Shown here: positions 7,588 through 13,833 of the stretch, piece after piece
How the letters are laid out: every line of letters starts with the position of its first letter
Numbering within the stretch: position 1 is the first letter of the stretch
Assembly (NCBI GenBank): GCA_934597725.1
Contig: CAKTSK010000041.1
Coordinates: 1 to 13,833, forward strand
Direction: 5' to 3'
Source of the DNA: an uncultured Eubacteriales bacterium
GTDB taxonomy: Bacteria; Bacillota; Clostridia; Oscillospirales; Oscillospiraceae
DNA: 13,833 bases
The notes under the pieces: generated by a model
The model's database searches: none
What the model saw: the letters and a program-made list of their open reading frames with translations, nothing else
What the model was told of the DNA's origin: nothing
Program-made: the position numbers and the translations under genes

Positions 7588-7953
7588 ATGGCCGCCGGCA
7601 AGGGAACGGGAGCGGCGCTGCGGGAGATCAACCTGGAAGTGGGGAAACCCTTTGTGGACCAGGCGATCCAGCGCCTGACCATGGAAGTGCAGCGCAGCCG
7701 GAAGCTGGGCTGTACGGCGCTGAAGATCATCCACGGCTATGGCTCCTCCGGCACCGGCGGACGCATCCGCACAGAGAGCCGGAAATATCTGGCCCGCCTG
7801 CTGGCCCGCGGCGAAGTCCGGGACGTGATCCCCGGGGAAACCTTTTCCATCTTTGAGGAGGCCACCCGGCAAGCCTTTCTCCGGTGCGACGACCTGCGTC
7901 GGGACCGGGATCTGGACCGGCACAACAACGGCGTGACCTTTCTCCTCTTGTGA
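7588..7953 (+). CDS. Smr-domain protein
   Basis: A 121-residue protein that resembles the Smr (MutS2 C-terminal) domain, a fold with nicking-endonuclease or RNA-cleaving activity in several proteins. The clearest motif is IIHGYGSSGTGGRIR (residues 47-61), equivalent to the IIHGKG-G--LR block, followed by the helix ESRKYLARLL. The first family motif, LDLHG, is replaced by INLEVGKP, so this catalytic region is degenerate. A basic tail rich in Arg and Asp follows. The ATG at 7588 is one base after the preceding stop and has no ribosome binding site, so translation is probably coupled. The function is not known; RNA or DNA processing is a guess from the fold. Confidence 0.7.
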   Translation: MAAGKGTGAALREINLEVGKPFVDQAIQRLTMEVQRSRKLGCTALKIIHGYGSSGTGGRIRTESRKYLARLLARGEVRDVIPGETFSIFEEATRQAFLRCDDLRRDRDLDRHNNGVTFLLL

Positions 7954-7985
7954 CCCTGTTTTTCCATAGAAAGTGAGGTCCCCCC

Positions 7986-8402
7986 ATGGACTTTCAGGCG
8001 ATGATTGACGCCACCAACGACAAAAATTCCTATATGCGCCACAACGGCATCGTCCTGACCAAGATGGAACGGGACCACGCCGTCGTGGAAGCCACATTGT
8101 CCCGGGTCAACCGCAATCTGTACGGGGCGGTCCACGGCGGGATGTTCCTGTCCATGGCCGACTGCGCCGCCGGCGGCGCAGCCCGGAGCAATGGGATGCG
8201 CTATGTGACCGTCAACAACAGCTTTTCCTTTTACCGCAACACCAAGGCAGAACACCTCATCGCTGAAGGCCGGGTGAAGAGCCGGGGGACCACCCTCTGT
8301 GTCGTAGGGGTCGAGGTGCGGGACGACAGCGGAAAACTGCTGTGCGACGGGACCTTTACCATGTTCTGCGTGGGCAGGCAGGACGAGATCCCGCCGGACT
8401 GA
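7986..8402 (+). CDS. PaaI-type hotdog-fold thioesterase
   Basis: A 138-residue acyl-CoA (or related thioester) hydrolase expected to act as a tetramer in the cytoplasm. The family core is NLYGAVHGGMFLSMADCAAG, with HGG at 50-52 and the acidic residue Asp59 on the central helix, the usual placement of the catalytic carboxylate in PaaI proteins. The later strands VTVNNSFSFYRN and CDGTFTMFCV also fit. AAGTGAGG (7971-7978) precedes the ATG by seven bases. The stop codon shares one base with the next start codon (TGATG), so the radical SAM gene is translated in step with it. The acyl group is not predictable from the sequence. Confidence 0.87.
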   Translation: MDFQAMIDATNDKNSYMRHNGIVLTKMERDHAVVEATLSRVNRNLYGAVHGGMFLSMADCAAGGAARSNGMRYVTVNNSFSFYRNTKAEHLIAEGRVKSRGTTLCVVGVEVRDDSGKLLCDGTFTMFCVGRQDEIPPD

Positions 8403-9349
8403 TGGGATACCGGACATTTTCCCAGGCCATGCGGGACCGCTTTGGCGGAAAAGTGTATAAACTTTCGCTGGACGGCGGGATGACCTGCCCCAACCGGGAC
8501 GGGACCCTGGGCAGACGAGGCTGTATTTTCTGCGGCGAACAAGGCTCCGGTACCTTTGCGGCGCCCCTTTGCAACAGGATGGATCAGCAGCTGGCGCAGG
8601 CAAAGGCGCGGGTGGCGGCCAAAAACAAGGGCGGCCGGTACATCGCTTATTTCCAGAGCTTTACCAACACCTATGCGCCGGTGTCCTATCTGGAGACCCT
8701 CTTCCGGCAGGCCATCGCGCCGGAGGATGTGGTGGCCCTGTCCGTCGCCACCCGACCGGACTGTCTGGGGCCTGAGGTCGTGGCCCTGCTGGCGGCGCTG
8801 AACCGGGAAAAGCCGGTCTGGGTAGAGCTCGGCCTGCAAACCATCCACCCGGAAAGCGCCCGTTATCTCCGCCGGGGTTATGCGCTGCCGGTATATGACC
8901 GGGCAGTGAAAACCCTGAAAGCACAGGGGATCGACGTCATCACCCACATGATTTTAGGAATTCCGGGCGAGACGGCGGAGGACATGGCCGCCACAGCCCG
9001 CTATGTGGGCCGCAGCGGCGCAGACGGCGTGAAGTTACAGCTGCTGCATGTGCTGGAGGGAACGGATCTGGCGCGAGAGTACCGGGCGGGAAGAGTCCCC
9101 CTGCTCTCGCTGGAGGAATATCTGGCGATCCTGGAGGCCTGTCTGGCGGTTTTGCCGCCGGATATGGTGATCCATCGGCTGACCGGCGACGGCGCTAAGC
9201 GGGATCTGCTGGCGCCGCTGTGGAGCGCGGATAAAAAACGGGTCCTCAACGCCATCCAGCGAGCCTTTGCCCGGGATGAGGTACAGCAAGGGAGCCGGTG
9301 GCTCCCGGAGGATGAAACACAACGGAACGCTGCCCGAGGGCAGCGATAA
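8402..9349 (+). CDS. TIGR01212-family radical SAM protein (YhcC type)
   Basis: A 315-residue member of an Elp3-related radical SAM family of unknown substrate. The cluster cysteines are Cys29, Cys41 and Cys44 in TCPNRDGTLGRRGCIFCG, the family's spaced C-X11-C-X2-C. Next come GRYIAYFQSFTNTYAP, LSVATRPDCL and WVELGLQTIHPESAR, all standard family blocks. VITHMILGIPGET is the late TIM-barrel strand and KLQLLHVLEGT follows. I chose the ATG at 8402 rather than 8342 because the extra 20 residues would overlap the thioesterase gene, MGYRTFSQAMRDRFG matches the usual N-terminus, and the TGATG overlap favours coupling. The protein is expected to be cytoplasmic and oxygen-sensitive. Its stop codon runs into the next gene's ribosome binding site. 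Confidence 0.92.
   Translation: MGYRTFSQAMRDRFGGKVYKLSLDGGMTCPNRDGTLGRRGCIFCGEQGSGTFAAPLCNRMDQQLAQAKARVAAKNKGGRYIAYFQSFTNTYAPVSYLETLFRQAIAPEDVVALSVATRPDCLGPEVVALLAALNREKPVWVELGLQTIHPESARYLRRGYALPVYDRAVKTLKAQGIDVITHMILGIPGETAEDMAATARYVGRSGADGVKLQLLHVLEGTDLAREYRAGRVPLLSLEEYLAILEACLAVLPPDMVIHRLTGDGAKRDLLAPLWSADKKRVLNAIQRAFARDEVQQGSRWLPEDETQRNAARGQR
9328..9345 (+). other. GC-rich hairpin ahead of the COG0523 GTPase ribosome binding site
   Basis: CGCTGCCC (9328-9335) and GGGCAGCG (9338-9345) form a compact GC-rich hairpin, realistically 7 bp with a CGAG loop. It ends two bases before the AAAGGAGGT at 9348-9356. No U tract follows. It could mark an RNA processing point or tune translation of the GTPase gene. 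Confidence 0.45.
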
Positions 9350-9363
9350 AGGAGGTCTATACC

Positions 9364-10455
9364 ATGACAAAAATTGATATTTTTTCCGGTTTCTTGGGGG
9401 CGGGCAAAACGACCCTGATCAAGAAGCTCATCGAAGAGGCGTACCAGGGAGAAAAGCTGGTTCTGATCGAAAACGAGTTCGGAGAGATCGGCATTGACGG
9501 CGGCTTTCTTCAGGACGCTGGGGTGGAGATCACCGAGATGAACTCCGGCTGCATCTGCTGCAGTCTGGTCGGGGACTTTGGGCAGGCCCTGGAGCAGGTG
9601 CTGTTCCAGTATCACCCGGACCGTGTGCTCATCGAGCCCTCCGGCGTGGGCAAGCTCTCCGACGTCATCGGCGCGGTCCAGCGGCTGGAAAACCCTGAGA
9701 TCCAGCTCAATGCCTTCGTGACGGTGGCCGATGCCGGCAAGTGCAAGATCTATATGAAGAATTTCGGAGAATTTTTCAACAACCAGATCGAACACGCCGC
9801 AGCCATCGTTCTCAGCCGCACCGGCGGCATGAAGGAGCAAAAGCTGCTGGATACGGTGGCCCTGCTGCGGGAACACAACGCCAACGCCCCCATCATCACC
9901 ACCCCCTGGGAGGAGCTGGACGGCAAGACCATCCTGGAGGCGATGGAGAACAAGGACACGCTGAAGGAAGAACTGGCGCATCTGGCGGCGGCTCAGGCGG
10001 CACATGATGAAGAACACCATCATCACCACCACGACCATGACCATGAGCATCACCATGAGCATGGCCATGAGCATGAACACGAGCATCACCATGACCATGC
10101 GCACGAGCATGACCACCACGAGCATCATCACCACCACCACGACGGCACCTGCTGCTGTGGGCACGACCATGATGCCGACGAGATCTTCATCAGCTGGGGG
10201 ACCGAGACACCCCGGAAGTATACGGAAGAGGAGATCACCAACGCGCTGTCTGCCCTGGAGGATGAGGCGCGCTGCGGGACCGTCCTGCGGGCCAAGGGGA
10301 TCGTACCCTGCACCGACGGGACCTGGATCCACTTCGACTATGTGCCCGGCGAGCAGGATGTCCGTCGTGGTCCTGCCGGCTTTACCGGCCGCCTGTGCGT
10401 GATCGGCGCCGAGCTGAAGGAGCATGAGCTGGAACATCTGTTCTGCCTGCACTGA
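9364..10455 (+). CDS. COG0523 (CobW/G3E) GTPase with a long His-rich metal-binding insert
   Basis: A 363-residue GTPase of the group that delivers metals to target proteins; its eukaryotic relative ZNG1 is a zinc chaperone. Walker A is GFLGAGKTT (9-17). The family's CxCC metal site is GCICC (Cys63, Cys65, Cys66). The guanine-recognition position reads SRTG instead of NKxD, a variant seen in some members. Between residues 214 and 269 there is an insert with 32 histidines alternating with Asp/Glu, followed by CCCGHDHD, which could store several zinc or nickel ions. The usual CobW C-terminal domain (TWIHFDYVPGE) is retained. The ribosome binding site AAAGGAGGT is strong and 14 bases separate the gene from the preceding stop. 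A second GTPase gene follows after 16 bases. No metal-responsive operator is visible in the short gap. Zinc is the likeliest metal by family knowledge, but the sequence does not settle it. Confidence 0.92.
   Translation: MTKIDIFSGFLGAGKTTLIKKLIEEAYQGEKLVLIENEFGEIGIDGGFLQDAGVEITEMNSGCICCSLVGDFGQALEQVLFQYHPDRVLIEPSGVGKLSDVIGAVQRLENPEIQLNAFVTVADAGKCKIYMKNFGEFFNNQIEHAAAIVLSRTGGMKEQKLLDTVALLREHNANAPIITTPWEELDGKTILEAMENKDTLKEELAHLAAAQAAHDEEHHHHHHDHDHEHHHEHGHEHEHEHHHDHAHEHDHHEHHHHHHDGTCCCGHDHDADEIFISWGTETPRKYTEEEITNALSALEDEARCGTVLRAKGIVPCTDGTWIHFDYVPGEQDVRRGPAGFTGRLCVIGAELKEHELEHLFCLH
10003..10169 (+). repeat. His/Asp/Glu low-complexity coding repeat
   Basis: Imperfect 6-9 base units of CAY and GAN codons (for example CATGAGCATGAACACGAGCA) encode the histidine-rich insert of the GTPase. 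Such tracts expand and contract by replication slippage, so repeat number may differ between strains. Confidence 0.8.
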
Positions 10456-10471
10456 GTGGGAGGGCGCGACG

Positions 10472-11419
10472 ATGATGGAAGAGATCCCGGTTTACCTGTT
10501 TACCGGTTTTCTGGACGCAGGCAAGACCAAGTTTATCCAGGAGACCCTGGAGGACGAGCGCTTCAACAACGGCGAAAGCACCCTGCTGCTGCTGTGCGAG
10601 GAAGGGGAGGAGGAGTATGATCCCACCACCTTCTCTGGAAAGAACGTGTTCATCGAAGTGGTGGAAGAGCCGGAAGATCTGACGCCCCGCAACCTGGAAC
10701 GCCTGCAGAAAAAACATGCGGCAGAACGGGTGATCGTGGAGTACAACGGCATGTGGATGCTGGACCAGCTCTATCAGAACATGCCGGAAGCGTGGATCGT
10801 CTATCAGGAGTTTCTCTTTGCCGATGCCCAGACGTTCCTGGTCTATAACGACAACATGCGGGGGCTGGTGGTGGACAAGCTGAAAAGCTGCGAGATGGTG
10901 GTCCTCAACCGGTCCGATGAGAAGGTGGACAAGGTGGAGATCCACAAGATCATCCGGGCCGTCAGCCGCCGCACCAACATCGCTTATGAGGACCGCAGCG
11001 GCGAGGTTTATTACGACGACACGCCCGATGAGTTGCCCTATGACCTGGAGGCGCCGGTGGTGGAGATCCCCCCCGAGGACTTTGCCATCTGGTATCAGGA
11101 CATCTCCGAGGAGCCGGAGAAGTATAAGGGGAAGACCCTGAAGATCGGCGGCTTTGCCATGATCCGGGACAAGCTCCCCGCCGGCAGTTTCATCTTCGGC
11201 CGGCGGATCATGACCTGCTGCGTGGAGGACATTACCTTTGCCGGGCTGCTGGCCACGGGGTATGACCCGAAGCAGCTGCAGGATCAGCAGTGGATAGAGC
11301 TGACGGCCAAGGTGGCCATCAAGCACAACCGCCTGTATGACAAGAAAGGGCCTGTCCTCAATGTGCTGTCTCTGGCGCCGGGGACAGCGCCGGAGCAGGA
11401 TGTGGCGACGTTTTATTGA
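10472..11419 (+). CDS. G3E-type GTPase with a C-terminal YcgQ/DUF1980-like (TIGR03943) domain
   Basis: A 315-residue cytoplasmic protein with two parts. Residues 5-190 form a CobW-like GTPase: Walker A GFLDAGKT (12-19) and guanine-specificity motif NRSD (146-149). The CxCC metal motif of COG0523 is absent; the equivalent strand reads LLLLCEEGEEEYD, rich in acid residues. From about residue 205 the sequence resembles the C-terminal domain of the YcgQ/TIGR03943 family: KGKTLKIGGFAMIRD, then FGRRIMTCCVEDITFAG with Cys249-Cys250, then QWIELTAKVA. In Bacillus, ycgQ and its partner permease gene belong to the zinc (Zur) regulon. I chose the ATG at 10472 because GGGAGGG (10458-10464) lies seven bases upstream; the ATG at 10475 is also possible. 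It probably works with the preceding His-rich GTPase. The domain reading is by eye and is less sure for the C-terminal part. Confidence 0.8.
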   Translation: MMEEIPVYLFTGFLDAGKTKFIQETLEDERFNNGESTLLLLCEEGEEEYDPTTFSGKNVFIEVVEEPEDLTPRNLERLQKKHAAERVIVEYNGMWMLDQLYQNMPEAWIVYQEFLFADAQTFLVYNDNMRGLVVDKLKSCEMVVLNRSDEKVDKVEIHKIIRAVSRRTNIAYEDRSGEVYYDDTPDELPYDLEAPVVEIPPEDFAIWYQDISEEPEKYKGKTLKIGGFAMIRDKLPAGSFIFGRRIMTCCVEDITFAGLLATGYDPKQLQDQQWIELTAKVAIKHNRLYDKKGPVLNVLSLAPGTAPEQDVATFY

Positions 11420-11458
11420 GGCAAACGGCGGGGCTGCTGCAACATCAGCATACAAAAG

Positions 11459-11504
11459 ACAGCGAGGTTTGGAACCCGAAGAGGGTTCCAAACCTCGCTG
11501 TTTT
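11459..11504. terminator. Bidirectional terminator between convergent operons
   Basis: ACAGCGAGGTTTGGAACCC (11459-11477) and its exact complement at 11483-11501 give a 19-bp perfect stem with a 5-base loop. TTTT follows on the + strand, and a CTTTTG run follows on the - strand. It closes the GTPase operon and, from the other side, the sensor kinase gene. Confidence 0.93.
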
Positions 11505-11550
11505 CGTTTGGGATGCGGCGGCCTGTCAGGGGGGCGAGACAGAACGGCGC

Positions 11551-12825
11551 TCATTCAAAGGTGATCCGCAGATAAAAGGTGTCTCTGGTGGCCTTGAATT
11601 CATAGAACGCACCGTACTTTTCGCAGAACGCTGCGATAGAGCGCGTGCCAAAGCCGTGGCCCTCCTGGCGGCTGATCGGCAGGCCGTCCTTGTCAAACTC
11701 CACCACGCCATCAAAGCGATTGGAGATCTGCAGCATAAAGTGCGGCGTGGTGATGACCTTAATGCTCATCTCCCGTTTTTCCTCCGGCAGTTTTTCGCAG
11801 GCGTGGATGGCGTTTTCCATGGCGTTGGCAAACACGGTGGCCAGCTCTGTTTCTCCCACCGGCAGCGGCTCGGGAAAGACCAGGTGCGCGGCGGTCCGTA
11901 CCCCCTTTTCCTCCGCCTTTTGGAGGTAGGAGGAGAGCACCGCGTCGAGCACCGCAAAGGCACAATACCGCTTGACCTGCGTCTTTTTGGTGGCTTCGTG
12001 ATATTCCAGCACAAGCGTCCGCAGGGCCTCGAACTGCCCTGTTTCCACCATGCTGGCAATGGTCTGCATCTTATGGCGGAAGTCATGGCGCTCCATGCGG
12101 AACTTCTCGTTGGCGGCGGAATATTCAGCCACCCGGGCGGCGATGCCCGCCACCTGCAATTTCAAAATGTTCTCCTGTTCGCGCATCCGGTGGATCTCCT
12201 GCTGCTGGCGCAGGGTGTTGAAAATATGGATGTAGATGGTCGGCATGAGGACCAGCTGCAAAACGAAGGCCGGAAGCTGTTCCAGCCGCTGGGTGATCAT
12301 CGTAGGGACACTGATGGACACGGACATCAGGGCATAGAAGATCAGCGCGATGGAAGCAAAGACATACCAGCCTTTGAACACGGTGTTCTGCAGGTCCAGA
12401 TACAGCGGTCGGACCCACTTGAAAATGGCCCATGTCAGAAGCGGACAGAGGATGAGCTGCGCGGCGAACATCACGATGAAGCGGTTGCCCAGAAAGAAAT
12501 CCAGCAAAGCGGAGATGTAGATGACCTCCAAGACCAGCGTGTCCACCAGACAGAAGGTGAAGAAAAATCGTCCGTCCCGGTGCTTTGACAAAAACCAGAA
12601 GAACAACAGGCTGGGCAGGCTGCAGGTGAGCAGAAGCAGGAGGCTCATTTTCTGCGGCCCAAGGAGACCAAGCAGCACAATGTTCCCCAGCAGCAGCGGC
12701 ATCATCCAGCAGAGCATCAGGCGCAGGGTCTTTTTCGGGGGATACCGTGAATCAAACAGGATCGCCAGGATGATCAGGCTGAACAGCGAGGAACAGGCCA
12801 GGGAAGCATCTCGCAATATCGTCAT
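11551..12825 (-). CDS. AgrC/LytS-like sensor histidine kinase (GHKL ATPase type)
   Basis: A 424-residue membrane kinase. Residues 1-200 hold about six hydrophobic segments with short loops (near 8-25, 38-56, 60-80, 88-112, 116-138 and 150-172, with a further one at 185-203), the layout of peptide-sensing AgrC-type receptors. A short coiled linker (205-245) leads to the phosphoacceptor ERHDFRHKM with His247. The ATPase has the N box FANAMENAIHAC (333-343, Asn334/Asn338) and the glycine box EGHGFGTRSI (388-397), the single-G-box form typical of the HPK10 group. The start ATG overlaps the regulator's stop codon in ATGA, with GAGGAGGG upstream, so the pair is translationally coupled. The kinase gene follows the regulator, and no AgrB protease or AgrD peptide gene lies downstream. 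The signal is unknown. Confidence 0.9.
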   Translation of the reverse strand: MTILRDASLACSSLFSLIILAILFDSRYPPKKTLRLMLCWMMPLLLGNIVLLGLLGPQKMSLLLLLTCSLPSLLFFWFLSKHRDGRFFFTFCLVDTLVLEVIYISALLDFFLGNRFIVMFAAQLILCPLLTWAIFKWVRPLYLDLQNTVFKGWYVFASIALIFYALMSVSISVPTMITQRLEQLPAFVLQLVLMPTIYIHIFNTLRQQQEIHRMREQENILKLQVAGIAARVAEYSAANEKFRMERHDFRHKMQTIASMVETGQFEALRTLVLEYHEATKKTQVKRYCAFAVLDAVLSSYLQKAEEKGVRTAAHLVFPEPLPVGETELATVFANAMENAIHACEKLPEEKREMSIKVITTPHFMLQISNRFDGVVEFDKDGLPISRQEGHGFGTRSIAAFCEKYGAFYEFKATRDTFYLRITFE

Positions 12826-13577
12826 GTGTATCCCTCCTCATTGAGCCAGAAATCACTCCACGCCGAACGTACCTCCGCGCAGGCTTTTTTGGACAGATAC
12901 ACCTTTGCGCCGTCTTGAAAGACCACGGCGTCCTTGGCCACCATCGCGATGTGGTGCAGGTTGGCCGCGACACTCTTGCCGCACAGGACGAAGCGGCCGT
13001 CCTGCAGCAGCTCCTGCATGGCATCGGAAAAGGCCGTGCGGATCTGCACGGTTTCCACCGTCTTGCCGCCGGGCAGGTGGTAGACGACGCTGCGCTGGCA
13101 CAGCTCTGCATAGAGGATGCTGTCAAACGACAGCCTGATGCTGCTGTCCCTTGTCCTGACGATCACCCCTTTTTCTTTCTGGCGGAGCACGGCGCGGATG
13201 GCTTCGTCCAGCGTCTGAAACAGCGTCTCTTTTGGCGTCGGCTTGAGCAGATAATCAAAAGGCCGCGCCTGAAAGGAATCAAAGACATATTCCTCGCTGG
13301 AGGTGAGATAGATGATCTTGCCGTCAAACCCCGCCTCCCGCAGCGCCTTGCCCAGGGTCACACCGTCCATCCCGGGCATCAGGATGTCTAAAATATACAG
13401 TTCAAAACCGCCGAATTTTCTTGCAGCCTCCAGCACATCCTCTCCGTTGGAGAACGTGGAGATCGAAAGGTCCAGGTAGTTGTTTTTTTGTGCGTATTCT
13501 TTTGCCAGGTTCAAGATCTGCTTCTGACACAGGGTCTCATCGTCACAAATCGCGATCTTCACGGTGCTTCCCCCCAT
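12822..13577 (-). CDS. LytTR-family response regulator (AgrA/VirR type)
   Basis: A 251-residue DNA-binding regulator. The receiver domain spans residues 6-125, with the acidic pair Asp12-Asp13 (AICDDE), phosphoacceptor Asp64 in YILDILMPGMDG, and Lys112 in LLKP. A LytTR domain follows from about 138 to 240, starting VIVRTRDSSIRLSFDSILYAE and continuing through GRFVLCGKSVAANLHHI, the usual ten-stranded beta fold that binds direct repeats. The ATG at 13577 has a weak AAGG upstream. A GTG at 13562 (giving VKIAICDDE) has a G-run upstream and matches the normal family start, so the first five residues may not be translated. It is the first gene of the operon with the kinase. Partner assignment is firm from the 4-base overlap; target genes are unknown. 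Confidence 0.92.
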   Translation of the reverse strand: MGGSTVKIAICDDETLCQKQILNLAKEYAQKNNYLDLSISTFSNGEDVLEAARKFGGFELYILDILMPGMDGVTLGKALREAGFDGKIIYLTSSEEYVFDSFQARPFDYLLKPTPKETLFQTLDEAIRAVLRQKEKGVIVRTRDSSIRLSFDSILYAELCQRSVVYHLPGGKTVETVQIRTAFSDAMQELLQDGRFVLCGKSVAANLHHIAMVAKDAVVFQDGAKVYLSKKACAEVRSAWSDFWLNEEGYT

Positions 13578-13587
13578 TTTTTACCTT

Positions 13588-13596
13588 ATTATATCA
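13588..13596 (-). promoter_or_regulatory. Extended -10 promoter of the two-component operon
   Basis: On the - strand the sequence reads TGATATAAT: a perfect -10 box with the TGn extension, 10 bases before the regulator ATG. No recognisable -35 box lies 17 bases upstream, which is typical of activator-dependent promoters. Confidence 0.7.
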
Positions 13597-13625
13597 TAAT
13601 GAGCAAGGGGGAAAATCATTAAATT

Positions 13626-13664
13626 CTCCGCAAAAAGCGCTTGATTTTACGCAACTCCTCAAAA
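13626..13664 (-). promoter_or_regulatory. Direct-repeat pair upstream of the two-component promoter
   Basis: On the - strand TTTTGAGGAG (13664-13655) and TTTTGCGGAG (13635-13626) are 9-of-10 identical with a period of 29 bases. Measured from the likely start near 13581 they are centred at about -79 and -50. LytTR regulators bind direct repeats, although their known spacing is usually about 21 bases, so autoregulation is a suggestion only. Confidence 0.4.
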
Positions 13665-13677
13665 GAACGGTCAGTCG

Positions 13678-13686
13678 TGATAGAAT
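13678..13686 (+). promoter_or_regulatory. Possible divergent promoter toward the window end
   Basis: TGATAGAAT is an extended -10 match on the + strand with no clear -35 box. A transcript would run through a purine-rich stretch (13695-13720) into a frame open from TTG 13728 or ATG 13737 to the window edge. That frame has no good ribosome binding site or recognisable product, so no gene is called. Confidence 0.35.
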
Positions 13687-13833
13687 AAAAACGAAAAACG
13701 AGGGGAGACAGAGGGGGATTTTGTCCCTTGTTTGACATGTGCAGCCCTGTACGGCGGCGGAAGGACCCAACCGGCGCACAGAGACAAACGCAACAGACGA
13801 TGAATAGATATGCAGAAATGCGATGGCCGGCAA

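Noticed and set aside
10003..10169. A possible CRISPR or tandem satellite array
   Set aside because: The repetition is irregular and entirely explained by histidine and acidic codons in frame with the GTPase; there are no spacers.
10004..10402. A + strand frame rich in Thr and Met inside the GTPase gene
   Set aside because: It is a frame-shifted reading of the histidine repeat with no start signal of its own.
9001..10452. A 483-codon - strand frame with a Val/Met-rich stretch resembling membrane segments
   Set aside because: The Val/Met run is the reverse complement of the CAY/GAN histidine tract in the GTPase gene and is not a real transmembrane protein.
11416..12588. A 390-codon open frame on the + strand opposite the sensor kinase
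   Set aside because: The kinase on the - strand has all its catalytic boxes and is coupled to its regulator. The + frame starts before the terminator hairpin and shows only shadow composition.
13728..13833. A + strand frame open to the window edge that might encode a signal peptide precursor
   Set aside because: It lacks a convincing ribosome binding site, has no AgrD-like Cys-containing core, and cannot be judged because it is cut by the edge.

Overview
The window looks like a chromosome segment of a gut-type Clostridia, most likely the order Oscillospirales. The reasons are the GC-rich coding DNA with strong AGGAGG ribosome binding sites, a perfect CIRCE element ahead of groES-groEL, a GroEL ending in a short Gly/Met tail with a final Tyr, a paired set of G3E-family GTPases, and an AgrA/AgrC-type two-component system. 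The assignment is inferred from gene content; nothing here fixes a genus.

Left part (1-2972): this is probably part of a mobilizable element. It opens inside a MobV (Pre/Mob) relaxase gene cut by the window edge. A three-gene metal/metalloid cassette follows: an ArsR-type repressor, an ArsP-like COG0701 permease and a thioredoxin-fold protein with extra cysteines, closed by a strong terminator. Two near-identical 16-bp palindromes, one at the arsR promoter and one ahead of the permease, look like ArsR operators.

Junction (2973-3456): about 480 bases without a convincing gene. It is comparatively AT-rich and holds several dyads, including a perfect 15-bp inverted repeat, a strong hairpin terminator, and the promoter of the next gene. 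It probably marks the change from mobile to resident DNA, but no attachment site could be proven.

Right part (3457-11419): resident housekeeping genes on the + strand. These are a THUMP-type 23S rRNA methyltransferase, then groES-groEL under HrcA/CIRCE control with a terminator. A tightly packed six-gene run follows: a class I amidotransferase-like hydrolase (peptidase C26), an Smr-domain protein, a PaaI-type thioesterase, a TIGR01212 radical SAM protein, a COG0523 GTPase with about 32 histidines in one insert, and a second G3E GTPase whose C-terminus resembles the YcgQ/DUF1980 (TIGR03943) domain. The last two point to metal, probably zinc, trafficking. The run ends at a 19-bp hairpin that also serves the convergent genes.

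Far right (11551-13577, - strand): a LytTR response regulator and a GHKL sensor kinase overlap by 4 bases. They lie downstream of an extended -10 promoter that has a pair of 10-bp direct repeats upstream. No AgrB or AgrD gene is visible; a divergent promoter points out of the window. The strongest candidates for something new are the paired GTPases with their unusual domain make-up, the doubly operated ArsR cassette on a mobile element, and the dyad-rich junction.
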